A stretch of 64,000 bases of DNA, from NCBI GenBank assembly GCA_029212415.1, contig JARGOF010000009.1, forward strand, positions 80,578 to 144,577, written 5' to 3'. The notes below the pieces were generated by a model, which searched no databases, had not been told where the DNA came from, and saw only the letters and a list, made by a program, of their open reading frames with translations. The stretch comes from Rhizobiaceae bacterium (GTDB lineage Bacteria; Pseudomonadota; Alphaproteobacteria; Rhizobiales; Rhizobiaceae). Shown one piece after another: positions 37,670 to 46,365 of the stretch. Numbering within the stretch: position 1 is the stretch's first letter; each line of letters opens with the position of its first letter. Made by a program: the position numbers and the translations under genes.

Positions 37670-38039
37670 ATGCCAAAGATTTCATTCATCACGCATAGCG
37701 GCGAAACTCGGGCTGTTGATGTGACCCTGGGCACCAGTGTCATGCAAGCGGCCGTCGACAATGATGTGCTTGGCATGGTGGGGTTCTGCCATGTGTGCAA
37801 CCTGACATGGTTTGGTTGATGCACAAGCTTTTCCGGCTTTGCCGCCGATTGATGAAAATGAGGGCGCGATGCTGGACGCTACAGCCAGCGAACGCACGGC
37901 GCAAAGCCGACTCGGTTGCCAATTGATCATCACAGAGGATCTGGAAGGGCTGATCGTTCAACTGCCTGATAAACAGATAGGAGGTTTATACCCCCTACCA
38001 ATGCATCTGCGTGAACCGAAGCGGAGCGTTTTTACATAA
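37670..38039 (+). pseudogene. Broken 2Fe-2S ferredoxin gene (putidaredoxin type)
   Basis: The N-terminal half (MPKISFITHSGETRAVDV..., start 37670) and the C-terminal half (...ERTAQSRLGCQLIITEDLEG, holding the fourth cluster cysteine) are in different frames. At the junction the C-G-G-x-x-x-C-A-T-C-H loop has collapsed. After TGC the frame jumps to ATG TGT GCA ACC TGA CAT, as if about 11 bases were lost. The third ligand codon is TGA where TGC (Cys) is expected. The C-terminal frame also reads past the usual family end. Cluster assembly is impossible, so this is a decayed partner of the adjacent P450. Two independent lesions make a single sequencing error unlikely. Confidence 0.82.
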
Positions 38040-38153
38040 CATGTTCATTATTGCCCGTTTTGTGTGTCAAAGGCGACGCATGCGAGTTGCAGTTGTTCCG
38101 CTTTCTGTGCCATCCTGTAAGGATTAAGAACAGATCTGGAACGAGACAGCTCC

Positions 38154-38711
38154 ATGGACACGCCTGCTGGCAATGGGAAAATGAAAGTGCGCCTGCGCAG
38201 TTTTTCCAATTCACTGCCGATGTCTCTGCTCAAGGCGCGTGAATCGGTAATGCAGCGTTTTCGCTCATCGCTTCGCCTTTTCAACATCACCGAACAGCAA
38301 TGGCGTGTTTTGCGCGCTTTGAGTTCAGTGGAAAGTATTGAAGTGACCGTATTGGCGAAGGCCACGTTTCTGCTGGCTCCATCCCTGTCGCGTATCCTGA
38401 AGGATCTGGAGGAACGTCATCTGGTGATCAAGACACCGGTGCCCAGTGATCTGCGTCGTTCGCTGGTATCGGTAACGCCTGATGGACTTAAACTGATTGA
38501 TGCGGTCGCGCCGCATTCGGAGAGGATCTACTCCGAAATTACCCAGGCCTTTGGCGAAGAGAAAATGAAGCTGCTGCAGGATTTGCTCAAGGAACTGGAA
38601 ACGGACATCAACAATCTCCCGGCCATCGTCCACGACGCTGCGGATCGGCAGATGCCTGAATTCAGCCAGACGACTGCCGGCTTGCCGCGTGGCAGGCCTC
38701 GCAAGTCTTAA
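38154..38711 (+). CDS. MarR-family regulator, HpaR/HpcR-like
   Basis: A 185-residue winged-helix protein. The N-terminal part (LRSFSNSLPMSLLKARESVM) and the recognition region (TFLLAPSLSRILKDLEERHL) resemble HpaR, the repressor of homoprotocatechuate degradation. A basic tail (GRPRKS) closes it. ATG at 38154 or at an internal in-frame ATG is possible; no strong ribosome-binding site is seen. It converges with the MFS pump gene and may respond to an aromatic acid. No hpa enzyme genes are in the window. Confidence 0.78.
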   Translation: MDTPAGNGKMKVRLRSFSNSLPMSLLKARESVMQRFRSSLRLFNITEQQWRVLRALSSVESIEVTVLAKATFLLAPSLSRILKDLEERHLVIKTPVPSDLRRSLVSVTPDGLKLIDAVAPHSERIYSEITQAFGEEKMKLLQDLLKELETDINNLPAIVHDAADRQMPEFSQTTAGLPRGRPRKS

Positions 38712-38750
38712 ACGGGCTTTTCAAATCGGTGATTTCTGCGTCTTGAGCGA

Positions 38751-39950
38751 TTAACTCTGGTCCGCCTTGGCTGCAGTGCGGCCTATATGGATGACATAGA
38801 GCGCGGTGAAGATACTGATTGCAGAGACGGTAAACATCACAAACAGCAGGGTTGACGATGCGCCTGTCGCAGCCACCAGGGAAGCGGCTGCCGCTGAAAT
38901 CAAGGCGCCGCCGCCCATTTGTATGCAGCCCCCAAGTCCGGAGGCGGTGCCTGCGAGATTGGGACGGACGCTGACGATGCCGGCAACGACGCTGGGAAGG
39001 GTAATGCCGTTTCCGAGGCCAACGAAAACCATCGGCCCGAAAATACTCAGCGGATGCTGAAATCCAAGCTCGAACAGGATAATGGCCAGCAGCACACCCA
39101 GTGTCGCGATGACGGCACCGGCCAGTGACATCGTATTTATACCCATTTTGGTCGCGAAACGACCGGAGGTGAAATTGCCGAGAATATAGCCGAAGGTGAC
39201 AATGATGAAATAAAGCCCGAATTGGGTCGGGGTCAGATGATAGACGTCATAGGCAACAAAAGGCGCCCCCGCGAGCAAGGCATAAAAGGTCCCGACGCTG
39301 AAGGCTGCAGTTGCCGAGTATCCCCAGAAACGGCGGGAACGAAACAGCGTTGGATAATGTGCGATTTGCTCGCGGAAACTGCTGTATCCCTGTGTGTTGG
39401 TCTCCTTGAGTGTCAGAAACACTGCAATCGTAATGAGACTTCCCAAGGCAAACATTGCTATGAAATTGGATTGCCAGCCAAAATGCTCATCGAGGAAGCC
39501 GCCCATGGTTGGCGCAATCATCGGCCCCAGCGCCATGCCCATTGTCAGATAACCAATCTGGCTTGCGGCCTGATCGGGTTCATAAAGATCACGAATGATC
39601 GCCCGGCTCACAACCATTCCGGTCACGGCAGTTGATTGAATAATTCGACCCAGGATCAAAATTTCGATATTTGGTGCAAACAGACAAAGCAGGGTTCCAG
39701 CAAGAAATATGACCATGGCAACCAGCATGACACTTCTGCGCCCATAACGGTCCGACAGTGGTCCAACAATCAGCTGAACCACAGAAGACGTAGCCAGGTA
39801 GATCTGGACAAGCAGTTGAATGACCGCGCTGTTGGTTGAGAAATGGGCTGCCATTGCGGGCAGGGATGGCAGCAAAAGTGTCATTGACACGGATCCCAAC
39901 GCAGTGGCGCCGATCAGTGTCATGATGTGTGGTTTGCGTGGAAGGTTCAT
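38751..39950 (-). CDS. MFS drug/metabolite exporter, Bcr/CflA type
   Basis: A 399-residue transporter with twelve membrane segments. The MFS motif A is GPLSDRYGRRSVML after TM2, and motif C-like glycines lie in GYLTMGMALGPMIAPTMGGF in TM5. The opening MTLIGATALGSVSMTLLLPS is typical of Bcr/CflA proteins. It exports drugs, sulfonamides or small metabolites by proton antiport. It is divergent from the alpha/beta hydrolase gene across a palindrome-rich gap. Confidence 0.85.
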   Translation of the reverse strand: MNLPRKPHIMTLIGATALGSVSMTLLLPSLPAMAAHFSTNSAVIQLLVQIYLATSSVVQLIVGPLSDRYGRRSVMLVAMVIFLAGTLLCLFAPNIEILILGRIIQSTAVTGMVVSRAIIRDLYEPDQAASQIGYLTMGMALGPMIAPTMGGFLDEHFGWQSNFIAMFALGSLITIAVFLTLKETNTQGYSSFREQIAHYPTLFRSRRFWGYSATAAFSVGTFYALLAGAPFVAYDVYHLTPTQFGLYFIIVTFGYILGNFTSGRFATKMGINTMSLAGAVIATLGVLLAIILFELGFQHPLSIFGPMVFVGLGNGITLPSVVAGIVSVRPNLAGTASGLGGCIQMGGGALISAAAASLVAATGASSTLLFVMFTVSAISIFTALYVIHIGRTAAKADQS

Positions 39951-40262
39951 GGAGGGCAGCTTTGACCGGTTGATTCATTATTGACGTGAGATGGCTTGTC
40001 TTCTCGGCAAGTCCGTCTCCTGATGCCTCACGGATGCGTCCCTTGAGTCTTTCTGTACCGAAGCACATCGCATGGGTATAAGTACCCTTAGACTGGCTTG
40101 AGCCTTGTGGGAACCCACACTGTGACCAGGTGCTGTTATCAACAGTTGCGATTGGCTTGACGCGGGTTGCACCGCTCAGGCAATACAGGCAAGCAGTGTG
40201 TTCCGGTGCAATCAAAACCTGGGGTCTTGCGGAAAACACAACGGATTGGGTCTGAAAGAAAC
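39951..40262. other. Divergent promoter region between the MFS and hydrolase genes
   Basis: No gene is visible. Three short palindromes stand close together: GGGTATAAGTACCC (40074-40087), GTGGG-AA-CCCAC near 40108-40119, and CTGTT-ATC-AACAG near 40134-40146. Any could be a binding site for the nearby MarR-type protein. The hydrolase frame is open through part of this stretch, but its upstream part has no coding character. Confidence 0.45.
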
Positions 40263-41138
40263 ATGAAAAAAGCGAAAACGGCAATTGCCGCATTGGAGGC
40301 TTGTGCGGAGACTATCCGCCTGCCACACGCCGATGGCCAGACCGTATGGCGAGTCTGGGGCGAGGGGCCTTCGCTGGTCCTGCTGCATGGCGGCTCTGGC
40401 TCGTGGCTGCACTGGGTCCGAAATATCGCGGTATTGGCGCAGCACTTCCGTGTCTTTGTTCCGGATATGCCGGGATTTGGAGATTCAGACAGTCTGGCCA
40501 GCAACTCGGTGACGCTGCTTGCCCGGTCGATCGCTGATGATCTGGAACGACTGCCGATTGACCCGCATTATTGCATCGCGGGTTTTTCCTTCGGTACCTG
40601 GATTGGCGGCCTTCTGCTTGCCCATCATCAGGAACGGATCGATCGTCTGGTTTTGGTCGGAGCTGCCGGCCTTGGCAGGACATTGCCACTGAGTGCAGGA
40701 TTGCGCAGTTGGCGCAGGTTGCCCGAGGCATCAGCACGCCGCCAGGCGCACCGGCAAAATCTCGAGCACATCATGCTGGCCGATCCCGACAGTGTGGATG
40801 CGCTGGCGATTGAAGTGCAAAGCCGCAGCGCTGAAGCCTGCCGCTTTCGCCACCGTGCTGTCAGTGAAAAGATGATGCTGAAGGATTGTGTCGAACGCTG
40901 GCCGGTGAAATTGACAGCCCTGTGGGGCACGCGTGACGCTTTTATCGGTGGTCATTTCGATGAGCGCCGCAAGGCTATGCTGGCCGTTGATCCTGGCGCC
41001 GGATTCCACCTCATCGAGGGTGCCGGCCATTGGGTTCAATTCGAGGCGTCGGATGCCACCAATCGTCTTTTGCTGGCTGCCTGCTCTGGCGCTGCAATGG
41101 ACACCCGGGAAAAATCTGTCGTAAGTCTGGAAGAATGA
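40263..41138 (+). CDS. Alpha/beta hydrolase
   Basis: About 291 residues with the alpha/beta-hydrolase core. The oxyanion region is LLHGGSGSWLHWVRNI, the nucleophile elbow GFSFGTWIGG, the acid in LWGTRDAFI, and the catalytic histidine in IEGAGHWVQFE. The chosen ATG (40263) begins just before the first strand; a longer reading from 40167 would add a 32-residue leader without homology. A C-C hydrolase or esterase/lactonase on a small carbonyl compound is likely. It is followed after 39 bases by a VOC gene, so the two probably form an operon. Confidence 0.8.
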   Translation: MKKAKTAIAALEACAETIRLPHADGQTVWRVWGEGPSLVLLHGGSGSWLHWVRNIAVLAQHFRVFVPDMPGFGDSDSLASNSVTLLARSIADDLERLPIDPHYCIAGFSFGTWIGGLLLAHHQERIDRLVLVGAAGLGRTLPLSAGLRSWRRLPEASARRQAHRQNLEHIMLADPDSVDALAIEVQSRSAEACRFRHRAVSEKMMLKDCVERWPVKLTALWGTRDAFIGGHFDERRKAMLAVDPGAGFHLIEGAGHWVQFEASDATNRLLLAACSGAAMDTREKSVVSLEE

Positions 41139-41177
41139 CACTTTGACCGATTGAAAATTCACAGAAAGGCCGTTCCC

Positions 41178-41612
41178 ATGACAACAGTACCATTCACTCT
41201 TGTGGGCATTGACCATGTGGTCTTCCTCGTCGATGACATGAAATCAGCGTTGCATTTCTACAATGATGTACTGGGGTGCAGTGCCGGCTATTCCTACCCG
41301 ACCCTGGGCATGGAGCAGGTCTGGTGCGGCTCTGCGCTGATTGTCTTGTGGGATACGACCCATCCCGGCGCGAAGGATGCTGTTCCTCCTGTCTCCGGCG
41401 GACGCAATGTCGATCATGTCTGCATCGCCACAAGCCCATTCGACCATGATGCATTGCGTGCCCATCTGAAGGCCAATGACATCGAGATCGAGCGTGAGGC
41501 GCTTCACGGCGGTGCACGCGGGATGGGCGATTCCTTCTATATCCGTGATCCCTTCGGGAACAAGATCGAGATCAAGGGACCGGCGGTCTACCCGGACGGC
41601 ACAGACTGGTAG
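41178..41612 (+). CDS. VOC (glyoxalase/extradiol-like) family protein
   Basis: A 144-residue protein with paired beta-alpha-beta-beta-beta modules: GIDHVVFLVDDMKSALHFYN and NVDHVCIATSPFDHDALRAH. The C-terminal acid lies in DPFGNKIEIKGP. His and Glu positions match the metal site of the superfamily (H of IDHV, H of VDHV, E of KIEIKG). AAAGG precedes the ATG. The family includes lyases, isomerases and dioxygenases; the reaction cannot be named from sequence. It pairs with the preceding hydrolase. Confidence 0.8.
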   Translation: MTTVPFTLVGIDHVVFLVDDMKSALHFYNDVLGCSAGYSYPTLGMEQVWCGSALIVLWDTTHPGAKDAVPPVSGGRNVDHVCIATSPFDHDALRAHLKANDIEIEREALHGGARGMGDSFYIRDPFGNKIEIKGPAVYPDGTDW

Positions 41613-41694
41613 GCAGCCGCCAAATGCATCAAGGGAAGGTTTTCAACAATGGCTGCCTTGAGCGGTCGATGCCTTGGGGACGCTTGGAACCGGT

Positions 41695-42555
41695 TCATTG
41701 ATCAGACCAGAGGTCTCGCATGCTGTTCCAGATTTTTTCCCCGACCATACAATCATAATCGGCCTGCATTGCCGTTTTCATCACCAGGTCGCGCGCTCTA
41801 ACAGTTTTCTGGTGGGCAGCTTTTTGGTGCGCCGCTTTCTGGGGGGCCTGTTCCCGACCGGCCAGTTCCAGCACCAGCTTTTGCCGGACTGCCGCTGGAA
41901 ATTGTGCCCATTCAAGGACCGGTATGACAAAGGACCCGGGACCACCGATAACGCAATGGCGATAGTAGACGTCGAGGTCTTCGAGATGCCACTGGCTTCC
42001 CATGCCCTCACGGGTCATCAACGGCAGGCCATTGATGACAATGCCTCTGGCAAGCGTATCGGCCCGGGCGGCCAGCACTGGCCTGCCATTGTTGTTGGGG
42101 CCATCACCGGAAATGTCGATAACCTGGCGGTTTGAAATATAAGTGTTGTCTTCAAAAAGCCGTGAGCTGAAATCCATTGCACCCGAAATCGATGTTCTGC
42201 GCATCGAATTTTCAAATTGTGCGGTGAGCCGGGCGGCAAATGCCTCCGCCTCGCTGCGGTTGCTGATCAGCGTCCAGTCGATGATGATATTCTGGGAGAC
42301 CGTGCCGGCCCACTCCACATAGGTGATGGCTATTTGGCCTAGCAGACCCTGGCGAATGGCATTGATGACCGGATCGCTGACAATGGCTTCAGCATATCCA
42401 CGCCGCTGAATTTCCAGCTCGTTCGGCGTCATGGAGCGCGAGACGTCCACGGCAAGAACGAGTTCCACATCGACCTCGACTTCACTGGCCTGCGCATGGG
42501 GCAGCGCGCAGGTGAGTGTGGTCAATAGGACAAGCAGAAAGACAATGCGGTTCAT
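41695..42555 (-). CDS. DUF1194-family secreted protein with a VWA-like fold
   Basis: A 286-residue protein. The signal peptide (MNRIVFLLVLLTTLTCALPH, cleavage near AQA) is followed by a von Willebrand A-like start with a MIDAS-type motif DVSRSM in ELVLAVDVSRSMTPNELE and a later DISGDGPNNNGRP. This is the pattern of DUF1194 proteins found in rhizobia. The C-terminal tail carries a small internal repeat (QKAAHQKAAHQKT). GGAGG lies before the ATG. It follows the peptide-importer operon by 70 bases on the same strand but has no known link to it. Confidence 0.8.
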   Translation of the reverse strand: MNRIVFLLVLLTTLTCALPHAQASEVEVDVELVLAVDVSRSMTPNELEIQRRGYAEAIVSDPVINAIRQGLLGQIAITYVEWAGTVSQNIIIDWTLISNRSEAEAFAARLTAQFENSMRRTSISGAMDFSSRLFEDNTYISNRQVIDISGDGPNNNGRPVLAARADTLARGIVINGLPLMTREGMGSQWHLEDLDVYYRHCVIGGPGSFVIPVLEWAQFPAAVRQKLVLELAGREQAPQKAAHQKAAHQKTVRARDLVMKTAMQADYDCMVGEKIWNSMRDLWSDQ

Positions 42556-42624
42556 CAGGCATCCTCCAGTTCTCATCATCCGCTATCATAGCGCATGCCC
42601 GAAGCAAGACCAATGCCGCCTCAC

Positions 42625-43542
42625 TCAACGTCCGCGAATGCGCGGATCAAGTGCGTCGCGAAGGCCGTCGCCGATATAATTCACACTGAGCACGGTCAGG
42701 GAGATGGCCAGTCCCGGCCAGATCACCCGCTCGGGGTATTGTTGCAGATAGTCTGTTGAATCAAACAGCAATCGTCCCCAGGTGGGAAAGTCCGAGGGGA
42801 AACCCAGGCCAAGGAAGGAGAGCACGGATTCGGTGATGATCGCATTGGCAATGCCCAGCGTTGCCGACACCAGGATGGGTGAGAGAATATTGGGCAGGAT
42901 GTGCCGGGTAATCATGCGCCGGGACGGCGTGCCGACCGACCGCGACGCCAGGACAAATTCCTGTTCCTTCAAAGCCAGCACATCGCCCCTGACGATCCGC
43001 GCAGCCTGCATCCAGGATGTGATGCCGATGACAAAGACGATCAGGATGAAGATGCCCGTTTCTGGACCAAAGGCGGTGCGCAGCGTGTCACGGAACAGCA
43101 TGATGATGACGAGCAGCAGAGGCAGCAGCGGCAAGGCAAGGAAAAGATCTGTCAGGCGCATCAGCAAGCCGTCGATCCATGAGAAAAACCCGGCGACAAC
43201 ACCGATGAGCGTGCCGAGGAACAACGAGAGCACCATCGCCACAATCCCGACGGAAAGCGACACGCGTCCACCGACCAGCAATCGGGCCAAAGTATCGCGC
43301 CCCAGTTGATCCGTGCCCAGGGGGTGCAGCAGGCTTGGCCCCTGGTTGCGCGCGCGGATGTCGATGAATTGCGCATCAAGGCCCCACAAATAGGGGCCGA
43401 AAGCGACAGCCAGAATGATGAATATGAAAAAGCCCAGCCCCAGGACTGCGCCCCGATGGGTCTTGAACTGATCCCAGATGTCGCGGCCGGGGGAACTTGG
43501 GTCCTGATCGCCCTGCAGTGAATGAAGCGTGGTCTCAGTCAT
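42625..43542 (-). CDS. Peptide-type ABC transporter permease, DppC-like
   Basis: A 305-residue permease with an N-terminal cytoplasmic segment and six membrane spans. The DppC hallmarks are present: HPLGTDQLGRDTLARLLVGG after TM1, and the coupling (EAA) loop RSVGTPSRRMITRHILPN. The ATG at 43542 has AAGGA upstream. It overlaps the DppB-like gene by eight bases and is its heterodimer partner. Confidence 0.88.
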   Translation of the reverse strand: MTETTLHSLQGDQDPSSPGRDIWDQFKTHRGAVLGLGFFIFIILAVAFGPYLWGLDAQFIDIRARNQGPSLLHPLGTDQLGRDTLARLLVGGRVSLSVGIVAMVLSLFLGTLIGVVAGFFSWIDGLLMRLTDLFLALPLLPLLLVIIMLFRDTLRTAFGPETGIFILIVFVIGITSWMQAARIVRGDVLALKEQEFVLASRSVGTPSRRMITRHILPNILSPILVSATLGIANAIITESVLSFLGLGFPSDFPTWGRLLFDSTDYLQQYPERVIWPGLAISLTVLSVNYIGDGLRDALDPRIRGR

Positions 43543-44542
43543 ATCTGATCCTTGGATCCAGGATGCCATAGAGGACGTCTGCAATGAGATTGAAAAAGAC
43601 GATCAGAAAGGCAAAGATGAAGGTCAGTGTCTGCACCGTTGGAACATCGCCTGCCTGAATGGCAATGATCAGCAATTGGCCAAGCCCGTTCACCTTGAAA
43701 ACCTGCTCGGTAATGATGGCCCCGCCAAAGACCTGTGGCACACCAAGCGCGATGACCGTGACGACTGGAATGAGCGAGTTGCGCAGCACGTGTACCAGGA
43801 TGACGCTGCGTTCGCGAATGCCCTTGGCTCGGGCTGTGCGCACATAATCCTGATTGAGATTGTCGAGCATGGAGGCGCGCATGAACCGGCTGATCTGTGC
43901 GGCATTGTAAAGCGCCAGAACAGAGACCGGCATGATCATTTGTTTGACCTGCTGGACAAAGCTGCTCCAGTCATTGACGACCAGTGTTGTGTCGTAAATC
44001 GATGGAAACCAGCCCAGCCAGACCGAAAAGATCACAATGACCAAAACCCCGGTAAAAAACGTCGGGACAGAATAGCCGACCATGGAGACGAAGGTGCCCA
44101 CCTGATCAAACCAGCTATATTGTTTGTAGGCCGAAACAATGCCGATGGGCACGGCGATCAGAATGCCGACGACATAGGACATGCCGACAACCCAGAGGGT
44201 CTGCGGAATACGTTGAACGATCGTGTCGACGACGGGCGAGCGGGTTTGCCAGCTCAGAACCCGCAACCGGTCACCGCCGAAATCCCATCCCCACCATTGC
44301 TCGAGAATATTCAGGGTTTCATTGTAGAAGAACTGCTTGCACCACAGCAGGAAGCGGATGTGGAAAGCTTCCCCGAGCCCCAGTGAAATACGGATTTTTT
44401 CCCGGACTTCCGGCGGAATGGTCAAGGGCAGGTTGGCCGTTGGATCGCTTGGCGCAAGATCCAGCAACAGAAAAATCAAAAAACTGATGAGCAGCAATGT
44501 CGGGACCGCAAGCAGCAATCTGCGGATGGTATAGTTGAACAT
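43535..44542 (-). CDS. Peptide-type ABC transporter permease, DppB-like
   Basis: A 335-residue permease. It begins MFNYTIRRLLLAVPTLLLIS as DppB proteins do, has a periplasmic insertion after TM1, and carries the coupling loop YVRTARAKGIRERSVILVHV. The insertion around WCKQFFYNETLNILEQWWGW is longer than in the short family members and points to a larger substrate class. It follows the binding protein across a strong hairpin. Confidence 0.88.
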   Translation of the reverse strand: MFNYTIRRLLLAVPTLLLISFLIFLLLDLAPSDPTANLPLTIPPEVREKIRISLGLGEAFHIRFLLWCKQFFYNETLNILEQWWGWDFGGDRLRVLSWQTRSPVVDTIVQRIPQTLWVVGMSYVVGILIAVPIGIVSAYKQYSWFDQVGTFVSMVGYSVPTFFTGVLVIVIFSVWLGWFPSIYDTTLVVNDWSSFVQQVKQMIMPVSVLALYNAAQISRFMRASMLDNLNQDYVRTARAKGIRERSVILVHVLRNSLIPVVTVIALGVPQVFGGAIITEQVFKVNGLGQLLIIAIQAGDVPTVQTLTFIFAFLIVFFNLIADVLYGILDPRIRYD

Positions 44543-44577
44543 TGATCTATGACCTGTGCAGCTCTGGCAGAATAGAG

Positions 44578-44602
44578 TGCCGCCCCGGAGACCGGGGCGG
44601 CA
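44578..44602 (-). terminator. Intercistronic hairpin between binding-protein and permease genes
   Basis: TGCCGCCCCGG and CCGGGGCGGCA form a perfect 11-bp stem with a 3-nt loop, directly after the binding-protein stop. No T-run follows on the minus strand, so it probably protects the upstream mRNA from 3' decay or terminates only in part. Confidence 0.75.
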
Positions 44603-44609
44603 TCGATTG

Positions 44610-46301
44610 CTATTTCACGCGGTACCAGTCAGCGGCATTCCACAGTTCGGAATCCCAGGCATTCATCACCACACCACCCAGGGCATTGGATCTTGCCGAT
44701 ACACGACCGCGATCAACAAGCGGCAGAATGATGTATTCCTGCATCAGCTTGTCATTCATGGCCTTGGCCAGACGGGCGCGTTCCTGAAGGTCGCCTGTTT
44801 TTGCCATTTCGGCAACCAGAGCATCATAGTCTTCGCTGCAGTAGCGCGGCATGTTGTTGCCCTGCCACTGTGTTTCAGGGCGCGGTGCCTGTTTGCATTC
44901 CCAGTTGGCCATATAGGATTCGGGGTCCGTTCCATCGAAATTGTTTGCATACATTTCAACGTCGGCAAAAAATTTCTGGAATGTATCGGGGCTTCCGGGG
45001 TCGCCGCCGAAGAAGACGGAGGCATCGATATTGCGCAGTTCCGTTTCGACGCCGATATCACCCCACCATTGTTTGATCAATGCCTGGAAATCCTGGCGCA
45101 CTGCATTGGTTGAGGACTGAAACAGCAGCGAAAGGCGCACGCCATCCTTCTGGCGGATACCATCCGCACCGGGAACCCATCCAGCCTCTGTCAAAAGTTT
45201 TTTGGCCCCTTCGACATCCTGAACCAGACATCCGTCATTGGCTGTGGATTTGTAAATCTCGGGTGCGGGCAGAACATTGCAGCTTGGCTTTCCGGTGTCC
45301 CCGTAACCGATCTCCACCAGCAAATCGCGGTCTATCGCCATTGAAAGCGCCTTGCGCACATTGATGTCCGACAGGAAGGGATGTGGATGTTTTGCAGTGG
45401 CGCGTTCGTCGCCAAGGGCAGGATCGGGGTTGGTCATGTTGATCATGATGCGTTCAACCAGCGTGCCGAAGGCGGAAACGGTCTCGCCCTTGCCGCCAGC
45501 CTGCATGCCGGCAAGCACTTCCGGTGCAAGCTGCATGTTCCAGGCGTAATCGAACTCTCCGGTCTCCAGGACAGATCGTCCTGCCGCTGCTGCATCGCCG
45601 CCACCCTTGAAGGTGACCGTGGCAAAGGCCGGTTTTGCAGGGTCGCGATAATGCGTGTTGGCGGCCAGAGAAATCACGTCGTTGGGGCGAAATTCCGTAA
45701 CCTTGTAGGCGCCGGTTCCTATGGGGCCAAAATTGGCATCGGTGCATTCGGGTGCCTTGGTGCCCAGGCAATCAGCAAATTGGGCGGCCTGCAGGAGCGG
45801 TGCCTGTGCGCCGACAAATGGACCATAGGGAAAGGGCTTGGATACGCCAAAGGTGACTTTCACCGTAAGCGCGTCCAGAGCTTCGACATTTGTCACATCA
45901 TTGTATTTTTCACTCTGGGCGCAGCCGCCCTCGGGATGAGAGCAATACTTCCAGGTAAAGACGGCGTCATCTGCCGTGACCTTGCTGCCATCTGACCACA
46001 GCAAGCCTTCTTTCAATTTCCAGGTGATGGTTTTCAGGTCGGCTGACACGCCACCATTGCCAACAGTGGGAATGTCTTCTGCCAGCCAGGCAACCATATT
46101 GCCGCCTTCGTCGTATCGCGCCAGTGGCTCAAGCACCAGCGAGGCAGCTTCCAGCTCCTTGGTGCCGCCTGAAAGATAGGGGTTCATGGTGGACGGCGCC
46201 TGCCAATAGATAATCTTCAGTTCGCCGTCCGACCCTCGTTCGGCAAGTGTCGGTGAAGCCATTGCCATAATGGCTGCCGCTCCCAGTAAAAGTGCCTTCA
46301 T
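44610..46301 (-). CDS. Peptide-type ABC transporter periplasmic binding protein
   Basis: A 563-residue class C (SBP_bac_5) binding protein. The signal peptide is MKALLLGAAAIMAMASPTLA. Family segments include LEPLARYDEGGNMVAWLAED near residue 55, WKLKEGLLWSDGSKVTADDA, and RKALSMAIDRDLLVEIGYG. A TMNPYLSGGTKE opening follows the signal. It is third in transcription order, after two ATPases, which is an uncommon order for this class. The ligand may be a peptide, an opine or a nickel chelate. Confidence 0.88.
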   Translation of the reverse strand: MKALLLGAAAIMAMASPTLAERGSDGELKIIYWQAPSTMNPYLSGGTKELEAASLVLEPLARYDEGGNMVAWLAEDIPTVGNGGVSADLKTITWKLKEGLLWSDGSKVTADDAVFTWKYCSHPEGGCAQSEKYNDVTNVEALDALTVKVTFGVSKPFPYGPFVGAQAPLLQAAQFADCLGTKAPECTDANFGPIGTGAYKVTEFRPNDVISLAANTHYRDPAKPAFATVTFKGGGDAAAAGRSVLETGEFDYAWNMQLAPEVLAGMQAGGKGETVSAFGTLVERIMINMTNPDPALGDERATAKHPHPFLSDINVRKALSMAIDRDLLVEIGYGDTGKPSCNVLPAPEIYKSTANDGCLVQDVEGAKKLLTEAGWVPGADGIRQKDGVRLSLLFQSSTNAVRQDFQALIKQWWGDIGVETELRNIDASVFFGGDPGSPDTFQKFFADVEMYANNFDGTDPESYMANWECKQAPRPETQWQGNNMPRYCSEDYDALVAEMAKTGDLQERARLAKAMNDKLMQEYIILPLVDRGRVSARSNALGGVVMNAWDSELWNAADWYRVK

Positions 46302-46365
46302 TTTGTTCTCCTTTTCAGTTTGTGCTCAGTTTGTCGGGCTTGTCACCCTGTTGGCCATGGCTTGT

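Noticed and set aside
37670-38039. Two small intact genes, or a selenoprotein ferredoxin using the TGA codon
   Set aside because: The halves together match one ferredoxin, but the frame shift and lost loop residues exclude function even if TGA were read as an amino acid. No selenocysteine insertion structure is apparent.
43529-44386. Open frame of 285 codons on the plus strand
   Set aside because: It is antisense to the DppB-like permease and full of Asp/His/Asn runs that mirror membrane-helix codons.
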